Source: UBA7957 sp965222695
GTDB lineage: Bacteria > Pseudomonadota > Gammaproteobacteria > Granulosicoccales > Granulosicoccaceae
Assembly: GCA_965222695.1 (NCBI GenBank)
Contig: OZ244967.1
Coordinates: 186,001 to 250,000 of the forward strand
DNA: 64,000 nucleotides
Reading direction: 5' to 3'
A program made the translations under genes and the position numbers. The notes beneath the pieces were generated by a model. The model had not been told where the DNA came from, did no database searches, and saw only the letters and a program-made list of their open reading frames with translations. Within the stretch, counting starts at the first letter, position 1. Each line of letters begins with the position of its first letter. Positions 32,624 through 41,371 of the stretch are shown here, one piece after another.

Positions 32624-34954
32624 ATGAGTAAAATCATGGTTACAGACGTTCATGTCAGCGGCAATATCCGAAAGAACCAGTTAAACATTCTGATCAAGAA
32701 TCTCATGCCTACTTTGGTTGTATCGGTGGGTACAGGCATTGTTATTTCCTCATTCGCCTTTATTCAACATTCCGGCCTCGAATCTTTTATCTGGTTGATT
32801 TGTCTCTTTATCGTTTCCATCATCCGATACTATCTGGTTCAAAGATACGCCACCCGGCTGGATGAAGAACGTGAGGTTGAGAAAGCCCATCAAGTGTTTA
32901 ATCTCGGCACTTTTATCGGAGGGGTCATCTGGGGTGTAACCCCTTACGTACTTTTTTTAGACAGTTCCACTGTGCATAAAATGTTTCTCTATTATGTGCT
33001 GGCTGGAATCTGTGCCGCCTCCCTGGCGGCTTATGCATCATCTGTGCTCGCCTATTTAAGCTTCGCGGGTCCGATTATTCTGCTATCGAGTCTCAGTCTG
33101 GCAAATTCGGGTAACGAGATGATGTTCGTGATGTCCATGCTGGGGTTGATTTATCTCTGCCTGCTTGCACTCACGTCTATCCGGATGGAGCGATACGTGC
33201 TTGAGCTTTTAGAATTAAAATCAACGACATCCCGGCTGGAAAGAGCGAACCTGACAAAATCAGTCGATTTCAAGCGCTTGAATGCGTCGCTTAATCATTG
33301 CCAGACCGATATGGATATGGCTCGCCTTTGGTCATGGGAAGTCGATTCTGAATTGAAAATCTCTTCACTGTCCAGGGGTTTTCAACTTTCCACCGGCATT
33401 ACACCCGGACAGGTTTTAAACCGAACATTCCATCAAATCAGTACGCAGGCTTCAGGGCAGAAAAGCCCTAGTCTCGATTTCGACTCTATTCTTCGAAAAC
33501 AGCAAATACTGCAAGAGCTGGAATTGCAACTTGATCAGCCCGACGGCTCTGCAATGACTATTGAGATCAACGGCGCGCCGAAATATGACGATAACGGACG
33601 ATTTGCCGGTTACAGAGGCACCGGAAGGGACATCACTGAACAGAAAAACACATTAAGACAACTGGAATACTACGCAAGCCACGATAGCCTGACCGGTATA
33701 GTCAACCGACGTGCATTCTATCAAAGACTTGAAAAGATGCTGAGCGACCCCATGCCGAAAAAGGGGAGCTTCTATGTTGTTTATATCGATCTTGATCGCC
33801 TGGAAATTGTCAATGATACGGCCGGGCACTCTGCCGGCGACAAATTACTCAGCCAATTAGCGTCGGAGTTGCAAAACAGCCTGGATGATGAAATCAATCT
33901 GGCCAGAATCGGGGGAGATGAATTTGGACTCATTCTGGAGAAAGCGTCGCTGGAAACTGCGATAGATTTAGTGAAAAAAATAGTTAAAAAAGTCCGTGCG
34001 TTTCGATTTCTATGGCAGGAGCACACGTTTTCGGTTGGCGTCTCGGTGGGGCTGGTGCCCGTATTTGACAGGCGGATATCCGTTCCCGAGTTGGTCAGAT
34101 ATGCAGATCATGCTTGCTTTGTCGCCAGAGAGAACAAAGACTCCGGATACCACATCGCCCACACGGTGGAGGGTAATGCCGAGATTCAGGGTAAAGACAC
34201 CCGCTCGGTTCAGCATATGTTTGACGCTCTGGATAATGACAGGTTTGCGCTCAGCTACCAGCCGATCGCGTCGGTGGAAGACCATAGGATTTGCTATTTT
34301 GAAACCTTGCTGGGTCTCAAAGACGAATCCGGAGATACCAGCTCCACCGGCCCGCATATATCCGTAGTGGAGCGGATTGGGGCCATGGCTCACTTTGACC
34401 GCTGGGTTGTGCGGGATGTGTTGAGAGAATTTAGTCGATTCGAGCAGTTACTGCCGGAAGCGGGCCTGTTTGTCAACCTCTCCGGCAGCAATCTCGATGA
34501 TGAATCGATCTTCGATTTTATCCGTGAACAGCTTGAAAAATATAAAGTCCCGAAACAAAAGATATGCTTTGAGATAACCGAAACGGCAACAATCGGTAAT
34601 CGCAATCAGGCGATTGATCTTATTCACGAATTGAAGTCGGACGGTTGTCGGTTTGCATTGGACGACTTTGGGACAGGTTTGGCTTCTTTGAGTTATTTGA
34701 AGGATTTTCCGGTTGATTTTGTCAAGATAGACGGTCGTTTTATCCGCAAACTGACGTCTGACAAAGTCGACCGGGCAATTGTCGGTGCCGTGGCCGGTCT
34801 GAGCGATGTCATGAATTTCAAAATCATCGCCGAGTCGGTTGAAGAGCAAGACATTTTCCCTTACCTGGCAGAAGCCGGTATTTCATTTGTACAGGGTTAC
34901 GCGGTGGGCTACCCGCAAACATTGGAAGAGTTACAGCATTCCAAAGCGAATTGA
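32624..34954 (+). CDS. Membrane GGDEF-EAL protein with PAS domain
   Basis: This is a 776-residue cyclic di-GMP enzyme. About five or six membrane segments occupy residues 25-185. A PAS-like domain follows (around 230-340, ending GYRGTGRDITEQK). The GGDEF domain (about 345-505) has an intact active site RIGGDEF. The EAL domain (about 520-770) has FETLLGL in place of the usual EALLR, but keeps the Glu. Other phosphodiesterase positions are present: VNLSGSNL, CFEITETA, ALDDFGTGLASL, FVKIDGRF, IAESVEEQ. Both activities are therefore possible. A MITE-like hairpin lies just before the start. The gene is monocistronic in appearance, with argG following 121 bases later. Confidence 0.92.
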   Translation: MSKIMVTDVHVSGNIRKNQLNILIKNLMPTLVVSVGTGIVISSFAFIQHSGLESFIWLICLFIVSIIRYYLVQRYATRLDEEREVEKAHQVFNLGTFIGGVIWGVTPYVLFLDSSTVHKMFLYYVLAGICAASLAAYASSVLAYLSFAGPIILLSSLSLANSGNEMMFVMSMLGLIYLCLLALTSIRMERYVLELLELKSTTSRLERANLTKSVDFKRLNASLNHCQTDMDMARLWSWEVDSELKISSLSRGFQLSTGITPGQVLNRTFHQISTQASGQKSPSLDFDSILRKQQILQELELQLDQPDGSAMTIEINGAPKYDDNGRFAGYRGTGRDITEQKNTLRQLEYYASHDSLTGIVNRRAFYQRLEKMLSDPMPKKGSFYVVYIDLDRLEIVNDTAGHSAGDKLLSQLASELQNSLDDEINLARIGGDEFGLILEKASLETAIDLVKKIVKKVRAFRFLWQEHTFSVGVSVGLVPVFDRRISVPELVRYADHACFVARENKDSGYHIAHTVEGNAEIQGKDTRSVQHMFDALDNDRFALSYQPIASVEDHRICYFETLLGLKDESGDTSSTGPHISVVERIGAMAHFDRWVVRDVLREFSRFEQLLPEAGLFVNLSGSNLDDESIFDFIREQLEKYKVPKQKICFEITETATIGNRNQAIDLIHELKSDGCRFALDDFGTGLASLSYLKDFPVDFVKIDGRFIRKLTSDKVDRAIVGAVAGLSDVMNFKIIAESVEEQDIFPYLAEAGISFVQGYAVGYPQTLEELQHSKAN

Positions 34955-35075
34955 CCGCCTGGAGCCATACAGGCATAGCCATGTATCCTTTATCGTCGTA
35001 GAATACCGCGTTTTGACCGAAACTGCGGCCCGCCGGACTCAATCACTATGACCGCTTATCTGGAGCATCTGTATC

Positions 35076-36284
35076 ATGTCGTCTGTCAATAAAGTCGTAC
35101 TTGCATACTCGGGAGGGCTAGATACCTCTATTATTCTCAAGTGGCTGGGTGAAGAATACGGTTGCGAAGTCGTTACCTTCACCGCCGATCTCGGGCAAGG
35201 GGAAGAGCTGGAACCCGCCCGGAAAAAAGCACAGGCTCTGGGTATAAAGGAAATCTATATCGAGGATATTCGCGAGGAGTTCGTTCGTGACTTTGTCTTT
35301 CCGATGTTTCGCGCAAACGCAATCTATGAAGGTGAATATCTCCTCGGTACTTCCATCGCCCGACCACTGATTGCTAAACGCCTGGTGGAGATTGCGCAAG
35401 AGACGGGCGCCGATGCCATTTCGCATGGTGCGACCGGTAAAGGTAATGATCAGGTGCGATTCGAACTGGGTGCCTATGCACTCAATCCTTCGATCAAGGT
35501 GATTGCCCCCTGGCGTGAGTGGGAACTGAATTCACGGCAAAAACTGATCGATTACGCAGCGTCGCATAATATTCCAATCGAGCGAAAACAGGGAAAAAAA
35601 TCGCCTTACTCCATGGATGCCAATCTTTTGCACATATCCTATGAAGGGGGGATATTGGAAGACCCTTGGGCCGAGGCCGAGGAAGATATGTGGCTGTGGA
35701 GTCAATCCCCGGAAAATGCACCGGATAAACCCAGCTATGTAGAGTTGACTTTTCGCAATGGCGATATCACGCAAATCAATGGTGAAGATAAAACACCAGC
35801 CGAAGTGTTGAGTGAACTTAACCGTGTCGGGGGAGAAAACGGGGTGGGTCGTATTGATATAGTTGAAAACCGCTATGTCGGTATGAAGGCAAGAGGATGT
35901 TATGAGACACCAGGCGGAACCATCATGCTTAAGGCGCACAGAGCGATAGAGTCAATCACTCTGGACCGGGAAGTCGCGCATTTGAAAGACGAATTAATGC
36001 CGCGTTACTCTGCCCTCATTTACAATGGCTACTGGTGGAGTCCCGAGCGAAAAATGCTGCAGACGGCTATAGACGACTCACAGCAGCACGTGAACGGTAT
36101 TGTTCGACTCAAACTCTACAAGGGCAATGTCATGGTTGCTGGCCGTAAGTCGGAACAAAGCCTGTATGACGAAAACATTGCCACCTTTGAGGAAGACGAT
36201 GGCGGATATCACCAGGCCGATGCGGCCGGATTCATTAAACTCAATGCACTCAGGATGCGTGTCGCCAGGCTAAGACGCGGATAG
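35076..36284 (+). CDS. argG: Argininosuccinate synthase
   Basis: ArgG joins citrulline and aspartate using ATP in arginine synthesis. The protein has 402 residues. The N-type ATP pyrophosphatase loop is VLAYSGGLDTSIILKWL at the N terminus. Substrate-binding blocks include ISHGATGKGNDQVRFE and KKSPYSMDANLLHISYEGG. The C terminus QSLYDENIATFEED is typical. The gene stands alone between the GGDEF-EAL gene and a lipoprotein gene. I see no ARG box. Confidence 0.97.
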   Translation: MSSVNKVVLAYSGGLDTSIILKWLGEEYGCEVVTFTADLGQGEELEPARKKAQALGIKEIYIEDIREEFVRDFVFPMFRANAIYEGEYLLGTSIARPLIAKRLVEIAQETGADAISHGATGKGNDQVRFELGAYALNPSIKVIAPWREWELNSRQKLIDYAASHNIPIERKQGKKSPYSMDANLLHISYEGGILEDPWAEAEEDMWLWSQSPENAPDKPSYVELTFRNGDITQINGEDKTPAEVLSELNRVGGENGVGRIDIVENRYVGMKARGCYETPGGTIMLKAHRAIESITLDREVAHLKDELMPRYSALIYNGYWWSPERKMLQTAIDDSQQHVNGIVRLKLYKGNVMVAGRKSEQSLYDENIATFEEDDGGYHQADAAGFIKLNALRMRVARLRRG

Positions 36285-36463
36285 GCCGGTAGATAGACCT
36301 AACTATTGAAAGCCACTGACGTTTTCGGGCGGCTTTGTCAGCTTATGCCCCCCTGATTCCGAAAATTCGTAGAAGGATTCAGCAAAAACTTGATATTACT
36401 GAAGTTATTGCTTTAATTAAAGGGTGGTTGACTACGATTCGCAAGCCTTGCGCCTGTCCTGAT

Positions 36464-37240
36464 ATGAGAAAAGCTTCGTTCCCAAGCGGTATTTTCGGAG
36501 CCAGATATCTGGCCCTTATCACTGTATTATTGCTACTCAGTGCCTGTATTGCTACGCGTAATGAATACCGGCATCGCAGCTTCAATTATCACTCGGTCCA
36601 GAAGGAAGGAATCGCTGTGATCGGTATGGCCTCCGCTGATAAGCCCAGCAAGCCTTACCTGTATTTGAGCTGGTCCAAGAGCCTGGAGAAATCCATAAGA
36701 AACAAGCGTCAGCTTTATCCTTTGGTTTCCGCGATCGACTCAAGAAAAGCACTTGCCGGAAATTACACGGCAGTGCTTGACGGGTTTCAAAAAAATAATG
36801 AACTGTCGCCAGGGGAACTGCAGCTTGTGAAACAAGCTCCTATTGCAGCACGTTACGCGCTGTTCGCCCGAATTGAGCGTAACCAACTGGACAGACCGCC
36901 GTATCAGGAAATACCCATGAGAAATTCACACGGTGAAACTCTCAGTGATCGCAGCCGGGTTATACTGACAAGCCGCCGCATTGTTACCGTTTCCGCCAAA
37001 GTCTACGATCTGCGAAGTGGGCGTATAGTATGGCAGAAAGTGAGAGAGGCGGCACCGGAAAATAATGCAAGCTATGTGGTTTACCGGGGTGACAGTTTTG
37101 CCGGCGCATTGACAACCGCGACACTTAATACTGTGCACAATGGTGTACTGTCAAAAAAACCGCCGAAATTTCCCGATTTCCATTTTGCACTGGATAAGGT
37201 ACTGAACAATATTGCCGACCAGTTACCCGATTTGTCCTAA
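36464..37240 (+). CDS. Putative lipoprotein of unknown function
   Basis: The protein has 258 residues from the ATG at 36464. A signal peptide of the lipoprotein type ends in LLLLSAC. The mature part is basic and soluble, with a beta-rich pattern (YALFARIERNQ, RRIVTVSAKVYDLRSGRIVW). This resembles periplasmic lipoproteins of the CsgG/GNA1162-like type, but I cannot assign a family. The frame is open upstream to 36335, yet the lipobox is positioned correctly only from the later start. It converges on nadC with 10 bases between the stops. Confidence 0.6.
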   Translation: MRKASFPSGIFGARYLALITVLLLLSACIATRNEYRHRSFNYHSVQKEGIAVIGMASADKPSKPYLYLSWSKSLEKSIRNKRQLYPLVSAIDSRKALAGNYTAVLDGFQKNNELSPGELQLVKQAPIAARYALFARIERNQLDRPPYQEIPMRNSHGETLSDRSRVILTSRRIVTVSAKVYDLRSGRIVWQKVREAAPENNASYVVYRGDSFAGALTTATLNTVHNGVLSKKPPKFPDFHFALDKVLNNIADQLPDLS

Positions 37241-37250
37241 GTCCTCCGTA

Positions 37251-38090
37251 TTAATCCTTAAACCGCATGGACAAATCAATAGCGGTGACATGCTTGGTGA
37301 CTGAACCTGTAGAAATAAAGTCAACTCCGGTGGCGGCCACACTGCCGATATTTTCCAATGTGATGTTACCCGATGCCTCCAGATCGGCCGCGTGACCTGC
37401 CATCCCAACGGCTTTTTTCAATTCCTGTAAATTAAAATTATCCAGAAGAATTCGCTTTACGCCACAGTCGACCGCTTCGGCCAGTTGCGAGAGGGTTTCC
37501 ACTTCAACTTCGAGCATTAGATCCGGCGCCAGTTGCCGGGCGGCGGCAACTGCTTTCTCCATGCTGCCGGCGGCGTGGATATGATTTTCTTTTATCAAAA
37601 AGGCATCGTATAAGCCCACGCGGTGATTGTGTCCGCCACCGCAGCTTACCGCATATTTTTGCGCCAATCGAAACCCTGGCACGGTTTTGCGAGTATCGAG
37701 CAGTTTTGTCGGGAGATCGCCTATCGCATTGACGTACCGATTGGTCAGGGTTGCTGTGCCGGATAATGTCTGCAGAAAATTGAGCGCGGTCCGTTCTCCC
37801 GTCAACAAGCTGCGTGAATTTCCATTGAGATTGCACAATACCGTGTTCTTTTCGACAGCATCTGCGTCTGTCACCTGCCAATCGATCTTAACCCGGTGAT
37901 CCAGCTGCCTGAAAACTTCATCGAGAAACCGACACCCGCAGACAACTGCGGGTTCGCGCGAAAGTATGATTGCACTCGATATTTCGTTTACAGGGATCAG
38001 CTCAGCGGTGACATCGCCGCTGCCAATGTCTTCCTCCAGCGCCGCGCGCACCATATCTTCAATAAGCTGTTGATTCACATTAATTTCCAC
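37251..38090 (-). CDS. nadC: Nicotinate-nucleotide pyrophosphorylase (carboxylating)
   Basis: NadC converts quinolinate and PRPP to nicotinate mononucleotide in NAD synthesis. Typical blocks are EEDIGSGDVTAELIP, TGERTALNFLQTLSGTAT, LDTRKTVPGFRLAQKYAV, GGGHNHRVGLYDAFLIKENH, ILLDNFN and VDFISTGSVTKH. The protein has 279 residues from the GTG at 38090. The frame also opens at a TTG (38126), and neither start has a strong ribosome-binding site. Its upstream region carries MITE 2 and the second IS630, beginning about 130 bases away. Confidence 0.95.
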   Translation of the reverse strand: MEINVNQQLIEDMVRAALEEDIGSGDVTAELIPVNEISSAIILSREPAVVCGCRFLDEVFRQLDHRVKIDWQVTDADAVEKNTVLCNLNGNSRSLLTGERTALNFLQTLSGTATLTNRYVNAIGDLPTKLLDTRKTVPGFRLAQKYAVSCGGGHNHRVGLYDAFLIKENHIHAAGSMEKAVAAARQLAPDLMLEVEVETLSQLAEAVDCGVKRILLDNFNLQELKKAVGMAGHAADLEASGNITLENIGSVAATGVDFISTGSVTKHVTAIDLSMRFKD

Positions 38091-38222
38091 AATACGATAA
38101 CAGCCGAAGCATAGCAGATCCTGCAAGGATCCCGAACGCCTGTCCTATCACTTTTAGCCTGGCGCGGAGATTTATTGCTGCCATGGAGATATATTGTATC
38201 GAGCAAGCGGTTTAGGGTATTA

Positions 38223-38380
38223 GGGCCTGTCACCAATTGTCTCACGCATCCTGCTGACCCCTATTTTCCGCCCTGCAAGGCATTGTGAGCGACGTGTAGT
38301 CATTCTACATAAGCGAACAATAACATCGCTGGGGGGGAATAGGGGTCAGCAGGAAGTGTGAGACAATTGGTGACAGGCCC
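38223..38380. mobile_element. MITE 2 (158 bp), flanked by TA
   Basis: The first 43 bases match the inverse of the last 43 at about 40 positions. The ends begin GGGCCTGTCACCAATTGTCT. TA lies at 38221-38222 and 38381-38382. The interior (about 70 bases) has a small hairpin (TGTAG, TCATT, CTACA) and no gene. Its ends do not match those of MITE 1 or of the IS630 copy, so it is a different family. Its right TA is shared with the left end of IS630 copy 2. Confidence 0.85.
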
Positions 38381-38390
38381 TAGTAGTCAG

Positions 38391-39062
38391 TCAATCTGAA
38401 ACATTCGGGTAAAGACGTTTCAGTTTTATCCTTGCTTGCTCTGTTGTGAAGCGCCAATCTACCGGTTTCGTATTTTCGTTGCGTATCTGCTCCCATTGCT
38501 CAACCTCCTGTGTAAGGGTTTCTCTATCAGCAATGCGACGATCTAGGCACTGTCGAGCCAGCACGCTGAATTCGCACTCCGCCATGTTCAGCCAGCTTCC
38601 ATGCTTCGGTGTGTAGATAAATTCGAGTTTGCTGAGCAGACTGTGAGCAAGCTCTGGCGGGAATGCTTTGTACAATGAGGCGCCAGTATGTGTGCTAAGG
38701 TTATCCATCACCAAGGTGATTTTTTCCGCATGCCGATAGTCCTCCTGCACCAGGCGTCGCACACCTTCAGCCCACTCACTTGCCGCATGATTCCCTGCCA
38801 CTTGCACTCTACGCCAGTTCTCCAGAGGCGCATAGAACAACAGCAAATGAGCCACACCATTGCGTTCATATTCTCCATCGTAGCGCTCTGTCTGTCCCGG
38901 TGAAGGCGGAATCGGCTTGCGAACCTCACGTGTACATTGCTTGGTGGTCTCATCCATGCAAACCACTGGATAGTCTGGGTCGTACTCCCTCTTGTAAACG
39001 TCCAGCACCTGTTCCATTTGACAGACAAAGGCGGCATTACCCTGAGCGGGTATACACCACAT
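38391..39062 (-). CDS. IS630 transposase, DDE catalytic part (second frame), copy 2
   Basis: This frame is identical to the catalytic half in copy 1. The DDE residues lie in CMDETTKQ, VMDNLSTHTG and GSWLNMAECEFS. It must be joined to the upstream frame by a +1 shift at the A7 run at 39088-39094. Confidence 0.88.
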   Translation of the reverse strand: MWCIPAQGNAAFVCQMEQVLDVYKREYDPDYPVVCMDETTKQCTREVRKPIPPSPGQTERYDGEYERNGVAHLLLFYAPLENWRRVQVAGNHAASEWAEGVRRLVQEDYRHAEKITLVMDNLSTHTGASLYKAFPPELAHSLLSKLEFIYTPKHGSWLNMAECEFSVLARQCLDRRIADRETLTQEVEQWEQIRNENTKPVDWRFTTEQARIKLKRLYPNVSD

Positions 39063-39525
39063 CCTCTTCTGCCAAGGTTTTATGGTGTTTTTTTAAAACT
39101 TGCCTAACCGTTTCATACGAGATCGTATCCACAATGTCCAACTCCACAAGTTTTTCGCTCAAAAGCCTCAGAGTCCAGCGTACCCGCCCCTCGGGTGCTT
39201 CACTACAGGCCAGGCTTATCAATTGGGCTTCGCCTTCGCCATCCAGACTCGCTGTACGTTCGCGAGATCGCTTCTTTCTCTGTAAGGCCTTCTCCAAGCC
39301 TTCATGAACGCACCTTCGGCGAACAGATTCAATACACCGTGTGCTCAGTTCCATCTGATCGGCTGTTTCCGTGTCAGTCATTGCCGGACCATACTTGCCC
39401 TCATCAACCCGTAGCAGTATCGCCGCATGTCGTCGCCGTTGGGCTGACACTCGGCCTTGATTTACCATGCCTTCCAGTGCATGGCGTTCATCCTGCGATA
39501 GTCTCACTATATTGCGCTTTGCCAT
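39037..39525 (-). CDS. IS630 transposase, N-terminal DNA-binding part (first frame), copy 2
   Basis: This frame is identical to the N-terminal half in copy 1 (start MAKRNIVRLSQDER, helix-turn-helix region, end of homology at RQVLKK). The stop overlaps the catalytic frame by 26 bases. The two copies share the same split, so it arose before the copies diverged. Confidence 0.85.
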   Translation of the reverse strand: MAKRNIVRLSQDERHALEGMVNQGRVSAQRRRHAAILLRVDEGKYGPAMTDTETADQMELSTRCIESVRRRCVHEGLEKALQRKKRSRERTASLDGEGEAQLISLACSEAPEGRVRWTLRLLSEKLVELDIVDTISYETVRQVLKKHHKTLAEEDVVYTRSG

Positions 39526-39653
39526 ATCAAACCTCATCAACAAGTTGTAATTCCTTGTTAAGAAGTTAGACTAATACCCGAACTTTTCATCCTGACTGAC
39601 TACTAGTTTAAGAGTACAAGATGACGGCCTTAAAATCCGCTGGGGAAATACTG

Positions 39654-40469
39654 ATGAAAACGCTGCACTTCGCCTTTCTCTTTTTTCTGACAATTACCTC
39701 GGTTTCCTCCCGTGCCGACATCATTCTTATGGTGCATGGATATCATGGTCACGCTGATGACTGGAGGCGGGCCGGTATCGTGAATAAATTGAGTTCCGGT
39801 GGCTGGCAGGATGCAGGTGTTGTCTTTCAATCTGCCCAGGGCGAGGTTTTGTTTACGCAAGATATAATCGCTTCGGAGAAAAAACAACTTACCGCACACT
39901 TGCCCAGTGAATATCCTGTTTTAATTCAGTCGCAAACACTGGAAAATCTGTTGCGCAGAGTCAATGAGCAGTATCCTGAAGATAAAATCATCCTGATCGG
40001 ACATTCGGCGGGAGGAGTGGTGGCGCGAAGCGCACTGGTCAGAGGCGGTAAAAGCATTCCCGTGACGCAGTTGATTACCATAGCGTCACCCCATCTTGGC
40101 ACGGAGATCGCCGAGATAGGATCCTTCGCCGCCGAAAGCCCATTGGCCATGATCACGCCCTGGCTGGGAGGCGGAGCCATTAACCGGTCCGGACAGTTAT
40201 TTCGTGATTTGCAGCCTGAAAAACCCGGTTCATTATTATTTTTGTTAAACCGCCAGCAGCATCCTCGAATTGACTACGTTTCCCTGGTCAGACGCCAGGC
40301 CTACGGCCTGTTCGCCGATTTACTGGTACCGGAAGAAAGCCAGCATATGGAGTATGTATACGCCTTACGGGGATTGGCAAGAAGTATTTCGGCCGGTTAT
40401 GGTCATGCTTTACACCCGGGTGATGGTGATATCATCTTGCGCTTGATCGATGGCCCGCGCTTGCTTTAA
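39654..40469 (+). CDS. Exported alpha/beta-hydrolase (lipase-like)
   Basis: This 271-residue protein starts with a signal peptide (MKTLHFAFLFFLTITSVSSRA). The fold begins with IILMVHGYHGHADDW, where HG forms the oxyanion region. The nucleophile elbow is IILIGHSAGGVVARSAL. The candidate acid and His are in the second half (HALHPGDGDIIL). It resembles triacylglycerol lipases and PGAP1-like esterases, but the substrate is unknown. I use the ATG at 39654 with GGGGA upstream. IS630 copy 2 ends about 50 bases before it, so its original promoter may be displaced. The stop overlaps the convergent DMT gene by four bases. Confidence 0.8.
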   Translation: MKTLHFAFLFFLTITSVSSRADIILMVHGYHGHADDWRRAGIVNKLSSGGWQDAGVVFQSAQGEVLFTQDIIASEKKQLTAHLPSEYPVLIQSQTLENLLRRVNEQYPEDKIILIGHSAGGVVARSALVRGGKSIPVTQLITIASPHLGTEIAEIGSFAAESPLAMITPWLGGGAINRSGQLFRDLQPEKPGSLLFLLNRQQHPRIDYVSLVRRQAYGLFADLLVPEESQHMEYVYALRGLARSISAGYGHALHPGDGDIILRLIDGPRLL

Positions 40470-41359
40470 TAAGCGATAATCAGACCGCTCCCTATGACTG
40501 CTGCCAGGGCGCCTGTCCAGGCGCTTTTGGCGGGTCTTTCTCCACTGATCAACCATATCATCGGCAGTAACATGATGGGATTCGTTGACGACAATATTGA
40601 TGCAACCCCGATATCGCCCTCGGCAAAAGCATAGAGCAAAAGCGTCATTCCAATCGCCATGCCGATAATTCCGCTGGCTGTAATCTGCAGCAGTAAGCGC
40701 ACAGTTAATCGCCCTTGGCTTTGAAAAATTTTCAAAGGCACCATGCTTTGCAAAATCCATAAACCCATTGCGGCAACTCCGGTACGAATAGCCGCCACCG
40801 ATACCGGATCGGCCCCGGCCTCCAGCACAGGTTTTGCGATCACGGAACCCACAGATTGTCCCAATGCTGCAATAAGGCCAAGCAAGACACCGACCGGCAG
40901 TGATCCGCGAACGCTTTCGAAATGATGTACCTGCCCGTTGCGTTTTCCGTAGAGGATGGATACTACAACCCCGAACATTACTAGAATGCAGCCTGCGACG
41001 GACGGCCAGCTCATGCGTTCATGAAACCAAAAATATCCTATCACCGCAGACATAGGGGCGTTGGTTGAAAAAAGTATTGCTGTCCTGCGTGGTCCGAGGC
41101 GGCTCATGGTGGTGAACAAAGCCGTATCACCGAGGAAGATCCCGATAAATCCGGACAATACAATGATGGATAATTGGTCCGGGGAAATACTTGTCCAGCC
41201 GGATGAGATGTAGCTGGCCACTGACAATATGATAAACACCAGCGACATCCGGATGCGGGTAAAGCTCATGCCGCCGATGACTTTGCTCGGACCGGTTGAG
41301 ATCAGCCCTCCGACTGTCCAGCAAAATGCGGCCAGCAAAGCGGCAAGTTCGTAAGGCAT
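40466..41359 (-). CDS. EamA/DMT family transporter
   Basis: This is an inner-membrane transporter of 297 residues with about ten hydrophobic helices and an internal repeat of two EamA units, typical of the drug/metabolite transporter superfamily. Recognisable pieces are the start PYELAALLAAFCWTVGGL and, in the second unit, the stretch VASILSSTNPIMLLPMIWLI. Substrates of this family vary widely (amino acids, nucleotide sugars, small metabolites) and cannot be inferred here. It follows the malonyl-CoA decarboxylase gene by 12 bases on the same strand and may share its transcript. Confidence 0.88.
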   Translation of the reverse strand: MPYELAALLAAFCWTVGGLISTGPSKVIGGMSFTRIRMSLVFIILSVASYISSGWTSISPDQLSIIVLSGFIGIFLGDTALFTTMSRLGPRRTAILFSTNAPMSAVIGYFWFHERMSWPSVAGCILVMFGVVVSILYGKRNGQVHHFESVRGSLPVGVLLGLIAALGQSVGSVIAKPVLEAGADPVSVAAIRTGVAAMGLWILQSMVPLKIFQSQGRLTVRLLLQITASGIIGMAIGMTLLLYAFAEGDIGVASILSSTNPIMLLPMIWLISGERPAKSAWTGALAAVIGSGLIIAY

Positions 41360-41371
41360 TGGAATATCCGG

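Larger units (their letters stand above)
38383..39603 (-). mobile_element. IS630-family insertion sequence, copy 2 (1221 bp)
   Basis: It has the same length, ends and reading frames as copy 1 at 12858-14078, and I found no difference on reading. TA flanks are 38381-38382 and 39604-39605. Without the IS the target reads CCCTAGTTT, again CTAG. It lies between nadC and a lipase-like gene, in the same orientation as copy 1. No gene is broken. Confidence 0.93.
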
